Of a DNA stretch of 64,000 bases, positions 59,995-64,000 are shown piece by piece. The position numbers were made by a program, and so were the translations under genes. This DNA is from Tritrichomonas musculus (taxonomy: Eukaryota > Parabasalia > Tritrichomonadida > Tritrichomonadidae), in the NCBI GenBank assembly GCA_039105265.1, contig JAPFFF010000004.1, positions 5,642,001 through 5,706,000 of the forward strand. The letters run 5' to 3'. The notes under the pieces were generated by a model. The model saw only the letters and a program-made list of their open reading frames with translations, was not told where the DNA came from and ran no database searches. Position 1 is the first letter of the stretch. Every line of letters begins with the position of its first letter.

Positions 59995-62855
59995 ATCGCT
60001 CAATTTATTCGTATCCAAGATATCAAACCAAACTTAATCAACAAACAAATAGTGACTCTTGGAATTACTGCTCTTCGTGAAGGTGGGGTTCTTAAAATTG
60101 CATCTTATTCAAATATTGGATTATCATCTTATATTATTAAATACATATATAAATTTGATTATTCTCCTATTCTAGGGAAAATTGTAAAGGTTCATGGTCT
60201 TGTTAAGTTCGACAATGAGATATTTATTGATACTTTAATGATAGAAGACTCATCAAAAGAAGAAGCCGAAAGATTAGGAGTTAAAGTTTCAATTAGTTCA
60301 GATACTTTGAAGAAAAATGAAGAATTTTTTCAGATATTTCAAATTGAAGAAAAACACATCGGCACAGAAATAGTTACAATTGGTTCTGTTGATCATTCTG
60401 ATGATGATATTTTTAATATCTGCTCTTTTGCACCTAGACAGATAATATCTAATAGTCTTTGCTGCCAAAATTCATTGCAACTTTCCTTATCTGTAGGAGA
60501 TATTGTTCAAGTAAAAGGATTTGTTCGTTATGTAGCTGATGTAATAGGAATTTATGCAACAGAGATCACAAAGATTAAGCCAGAGGACGCATTAAAACGA
60601 GGCACCTTACTTGAACCCAAACCAGTTTATAATGAAGACAGTGTTGAAAACATTGATGAAAACAGTGATGAAGATAACCAAGATAAAGAACCATTTTTTG
60701 TCGAAGATAATTTGAATAATCTTAAGTTTGGCTCACAAACAGAATTTATTGCTTTCTTAAAGAAAAAGGCTTATGATGCTGGTTTCCAATTCTCTACAAC
60801 GCGGGGCACCAAGCTTGTACAAGCTATGTTAAATTATTATGTCATCAGCACTCAGAACATGGTAAAAACCCAAATTTAAATACAGGATGTAAGTTTTATG
60901 TTTCAATAAGTCAAATATTAAATTCCAATGGTGTTGACCTCGTTTGGCATGTATCATCATTCAATCTAGAACACAACCATGATTTAAAACCCGAACGATA
61001 CATTACAAACAAATTAACAGAACAGCAGAAACAATTGATTGGCTCATTATATGCATCAGGAGTTAACTATGGAATTATATCAAATTTTACCAAGCTTGAG
61101 TATAATTTAGATATAAGCAGAGAAGCAATTCGCAATTTATGCTTGATTCATAAACTCAATAGGCTCAAAGAAAAGGTAACAGAAACAGAAGAATTGAAAA
61201 TCTATATGGAATCAAATGGAGGACTTTGTTATTTTGATGAATTCAAAGATGATCTACAATATATTCACAGATATGGAGCAGCCACATTTACCAAACAAGA
61301 ACAAGAGAATTTAGAAAAGTACGGAGATTTTATTGCAATTGATCCAACATTTTATACACTAAGCAGCCATTGGAGTATTATTCCGCTAACAGTTATTGGT
61401 ATAGATAGAGAGATAAGGAGTGCAGGTCTATGCTTTTGCTCAAACACTAGATATGAAAGATTCCTATATATATTGAATTTGTTAACCACAGTTCTTCCCT
61501 CAAAAGAAATATTCCAAACATTGTGTTCGGACGATGACTCAGGATTGAAAGGCGCATTTTCCGCAATCAGAAATGACAAGAAAGAAAATTATAAGCCCGA
61601 TTTCAAAAACAAAGTCTTAGCATTAAACAGAGTGATTTGTTTCTGGCACAAGATATCCAATTTTATTGCCAAGTTATCAAAACTCAATATTCCAGAAAAT
61701 CAAATTATAACTATACGAAAATTATTTAAAAAGATGGGAATGTCACGAGATGAAACGGTCACAAAGAAGATTTATGAAGAATTAGAGAATTGTGAACAGC
61801 TTAAGTCATATATGCAAGAAAATATAAAAGAAGATTTACAGTATATAGCAAAAAGTATGATTAAAGGTTTTAATTGTGGATACAATACAAGCTCAATTGC
61901 TGAAAGTACCAACAGCAAGCTCAAAGCAATACTTCCAGATAGATCATTATCTTTGAAAGATATAAGAACAATGTACAATAATTCACAAAGACTCTCAATA
62001 CTTTCAAAAGAATACATATGTGGCAGGAAACAACGCAAAGTGAAAGATTCATTGCTCATTGATATTATGCAGAAATTTAATCTATCAGAAAATGTTTCAA
62101 GTTCAATATGCAACTCAATTATGAATTCTGAAACCTTGAAATTAGTTTTTATAGATGAAGATAAAACAACAGCAGAAGTTCAAGAATGCGATCCAGATTT
62201 TGAAGCTAAGTATCAGGAAAAGTTTATTGTTACTCAAACTCAATGTTCATGTAAAAAACAAATGCATACAGGCCTGCCATGTAAGCATATTATCAAATTC
62301 CTTCAAGAAAAGAATTTAAATGTATTAGATCACATAATAGTCTCACCAAGATGGAATTCAACGGATATAGTATCAGATTTTCAAATTGAACAAGTCAATC
62401 CCATTCAAATAAATAGAGATACAACCAGTCCAGTTAGCAGATTTGAAAGATATAATATATTAAAAAATTTATGTGAACAATTAATGAATATAGGTTCTCA
62501 ATCACATGAGATGTTTACATTACTACGAGACAAACTCAATCAATTATATGAAAGTTCTTTATGCAAGCCAGTCATTATTGATGTAGTATCAAGACAACCA
62601 GGTAGACCACCAATTTCCAAAAACCTAGCCAATCGGAATAGCAGAGAAACTTGCAAGATATGTGGAAAGAATCACTCAACAATGAAATGCCCACGAAGAG
62701 ACGAATTATTATCATTTGAACCAACTAATGCTGATAAAACAGGTCGATCACATTGTTCAATTTGTGGATTGAGTCAGCATACTTACAAACAATGTTGGGT
62801 AAAAAATGCTTGGTTGAAAGCAATTTCAGATAATCTGTTGCCTCCTTTGGACTAA
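59995..62855 (+). pseudogene. MULE transposase with N-terminal OB-like repeats, frameshifted
   Basis: The first frame (59995-60879; no ATG near its start) encodes two similar beta-rich repeats, QIVTLGITALREGGVLKI... and EIVTIGSVDHSDDDIFNI..., each ending IVKVHGLVKF or IVQVKGFVRY, which look like OB folds. An acidic linker and a FAR1/MuDR-type head follow (FGSQTEFIAFLKKKAYDAGF). At about 60819-60830 the frame changes; the next frame continues the zinc head (CHQHSEHGKNPN, VWHVSSFNLEHNHDL) and the MULE core: IDPTF (Asp 1), LCSDDDSG (Asp 2), VICFWHKISNF, AESTNSKLKAI (Glu), a SWIM finger CSCKKQMHTGLPCKH, and two C-terminal knuckles CKICGKNHSTMKC and CSICGLSQHTYKQC, ending at TAA 62853-62855. The DDE core is intact. 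One indel and loss of the start make it probably dead. Confidence 0.85.
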
Positions 62856-64000
62856 TTTTTTAACCGTTTTCTAAAACAATTTTCAACTTCTCTTTTGTTT
62901 TTTTGAATACTAAGTTAGTTTTTAAGTTCTTTTAACAACATTTTTCGACACTTTTATTCATTTTGCATAGCATTAGAAAGTTATACGTTAAATGGTTAAT
63001 TTTTCACCTTTACAATCATGATTTGAATACAAACATTCTTTTGTTTAATAAAAGCAAGTTTTATTATTTTAAATTTTGTTGAATCTATTTATTTATATTT
63101 TATTTTTGAATATGATCAGTATTTGTTGTAATAATTAAACTTTGAGATAAATAATAAAATAATGATCTAAATCAGGTATAAGAGTCAAAAATAATTCTTT
63201 TCCCCCTTTCATATTTATTTAATAACAAGAAACCTTTTTTATATAAATTGCTCCTACATCATTTATTATGAAAAATTATATTTGTTAAAATGATATTAAA
63301 CTGAAATGAAGATATTTTGTATTTTATTAGATTTAGTTCTCTTTTATCTTAAAATAATATAATTTTATTATATTCTAAGATTAAAGTTTTGTAAAATAAT
63401 GATATTTTTTAAAAATTTAAATTCATTAGAAACGTTCAATAACTATGGAGATGAAAAGATTTGATATAATTAGTTTATGATTTATCCTATTGTTTAGTTT
63501 ATAAGAATTTTGAAAATAAAACTAATGTAATGAATGTAATTTTTTAGGAGAAATTAAAAAATCTAAGCTCAATTAAATAGCTAAAGCAGGTCAATTTTGA
63601 AAGGATAGCGACGGTTATATATTTTTCCATATTAACCGTGAATAGTTATTCATGGGTTAACATCGAATTTGGGCTAATTCTTTTTTTTAAAAAATAAGTT
63701 CGAATTTTAGAAATATAACAGTTTGCATGAATAAAATGTAAATGTTTTTGTTATTTTTGTTTTTTATTTGTTATAATTTTCTTTTTATATATATATATAT
63801 AAATATTATGAAAACGATCAAACATTAAACAAAAAGTAACCCTTCGGCGGTTTTGTAAACTACGGCGACATCATCTATTTTCAAATATTTTATGCCGAAT
63901 TTTGGAATTGCGGTGCATGGAGTTGAAATTACGGCATATAAAAAATGGTGACTTTTTCAAATAATAAATGGTTAGGTTAAAACTTTTTGAATTATTGCTT
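62856..64000. other. AT-rich flank with palindromic motif
   Basis: Downstream of the MULE. No right TIR matching the left side was found. It contains a TA repeat (63786-63801) and the imperfect palindrome ACCGTGAATAGTTATTCATG at 63635-63654. Past 63840 the sequence is less AT-rich (ACCCTTCGGCGG, ACTACGGCGACATC), which could be the edge of another element or gene continuing beyond the window. Confidence 0.45.

Overview
This 64-kb window reads as nuclear DNA of a flagellated protist, most likely a trichomonad close to Tritrichomonas/Trichomonas. The evidence is as follows. Long intronless genes stand in very AT-rich spacers. TAA, TAG and TGA all act as stops, so the code is standard. Several ATGs have a TCA-Py-W motif, the known trichomonad initiator (Inr), about 8-40 nt upstream. 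The gene content (many kinases, Sel1/ankyrin/LRR proteins, very long coiled-coil proteins, MULE-type transposons, intraflagellar transport) fits that group. The species call is inference; no rRNA is present.

Layout. 0-4 kb: the tail of a Sel1-repeat gene, a kinase-tail relic, tRNA-Arg(TCG), a complete Sel1-repeat gene, and a 1.36-kb non-autonomous element with perfect long terminal inverted repeats (TIRs). 4-9 kb: a large CARMIL-like LRR protein and an FCP1-like phosphatase. 9.5-11.5 kb: a field of decayed coding fragments on both strands. 11.8-25.5 kb: a coiled-coil protein, an ankyrin protein with a CaaX end, a CAMK-like kinase, a coiled-coil protein with UVR-like motifs, a tandem pseudokinase-kinase, Nap1/NCKAP1 of the WAVE complex, and an unknown 177-aa protein. 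25.9-38.6 kb: a GRIP-ended golgin-like protein, a hAT-like insertion with an 8-bp target duplication, a LisH/FOP protein, a coiled-coil protein, an importin-beta-like protein, Erv46/ERGIC3, a DUF1810 pseudogene, a small basic protein and IFT46. 39.4-49.4 kb: a vWA-family pseudogene, an amidohydrolase, a receptor-like membrane protein carrying an internal GC-rich island, a AAA+ pseudogene, a nested inverted-repeat element and tRNA-Thr(TGT). 49.6-58.7 kb: a histidine-phosphatase-fold protein lacking its catalytic His, a TKL kinase, a coiled-coil protein and a PH-AGC kinase. 59.6-62.9 kb: a frameshifted MULE transposase with an unusual N-terminal pair of OB-fold-like repeats, preceded by a 120-bp tandem duplication and a hairpin.

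How the genes fit together. No operons are expected; genes lie on both strands as single units. Themes are the actin cytoskeleton (Nap1, CARMIL-like), the flagellum (IFT46, FOP/LisH), ER-Golgi traffic (Erv46, golgin, M6P-receptor-like protein), nuclear import (importin), and signalling (four intact kinase genes and one kinase relic). Between them lie remnants of at least five mobile or decaying units. All function calls come from reading motifs by eye; no database search was run.
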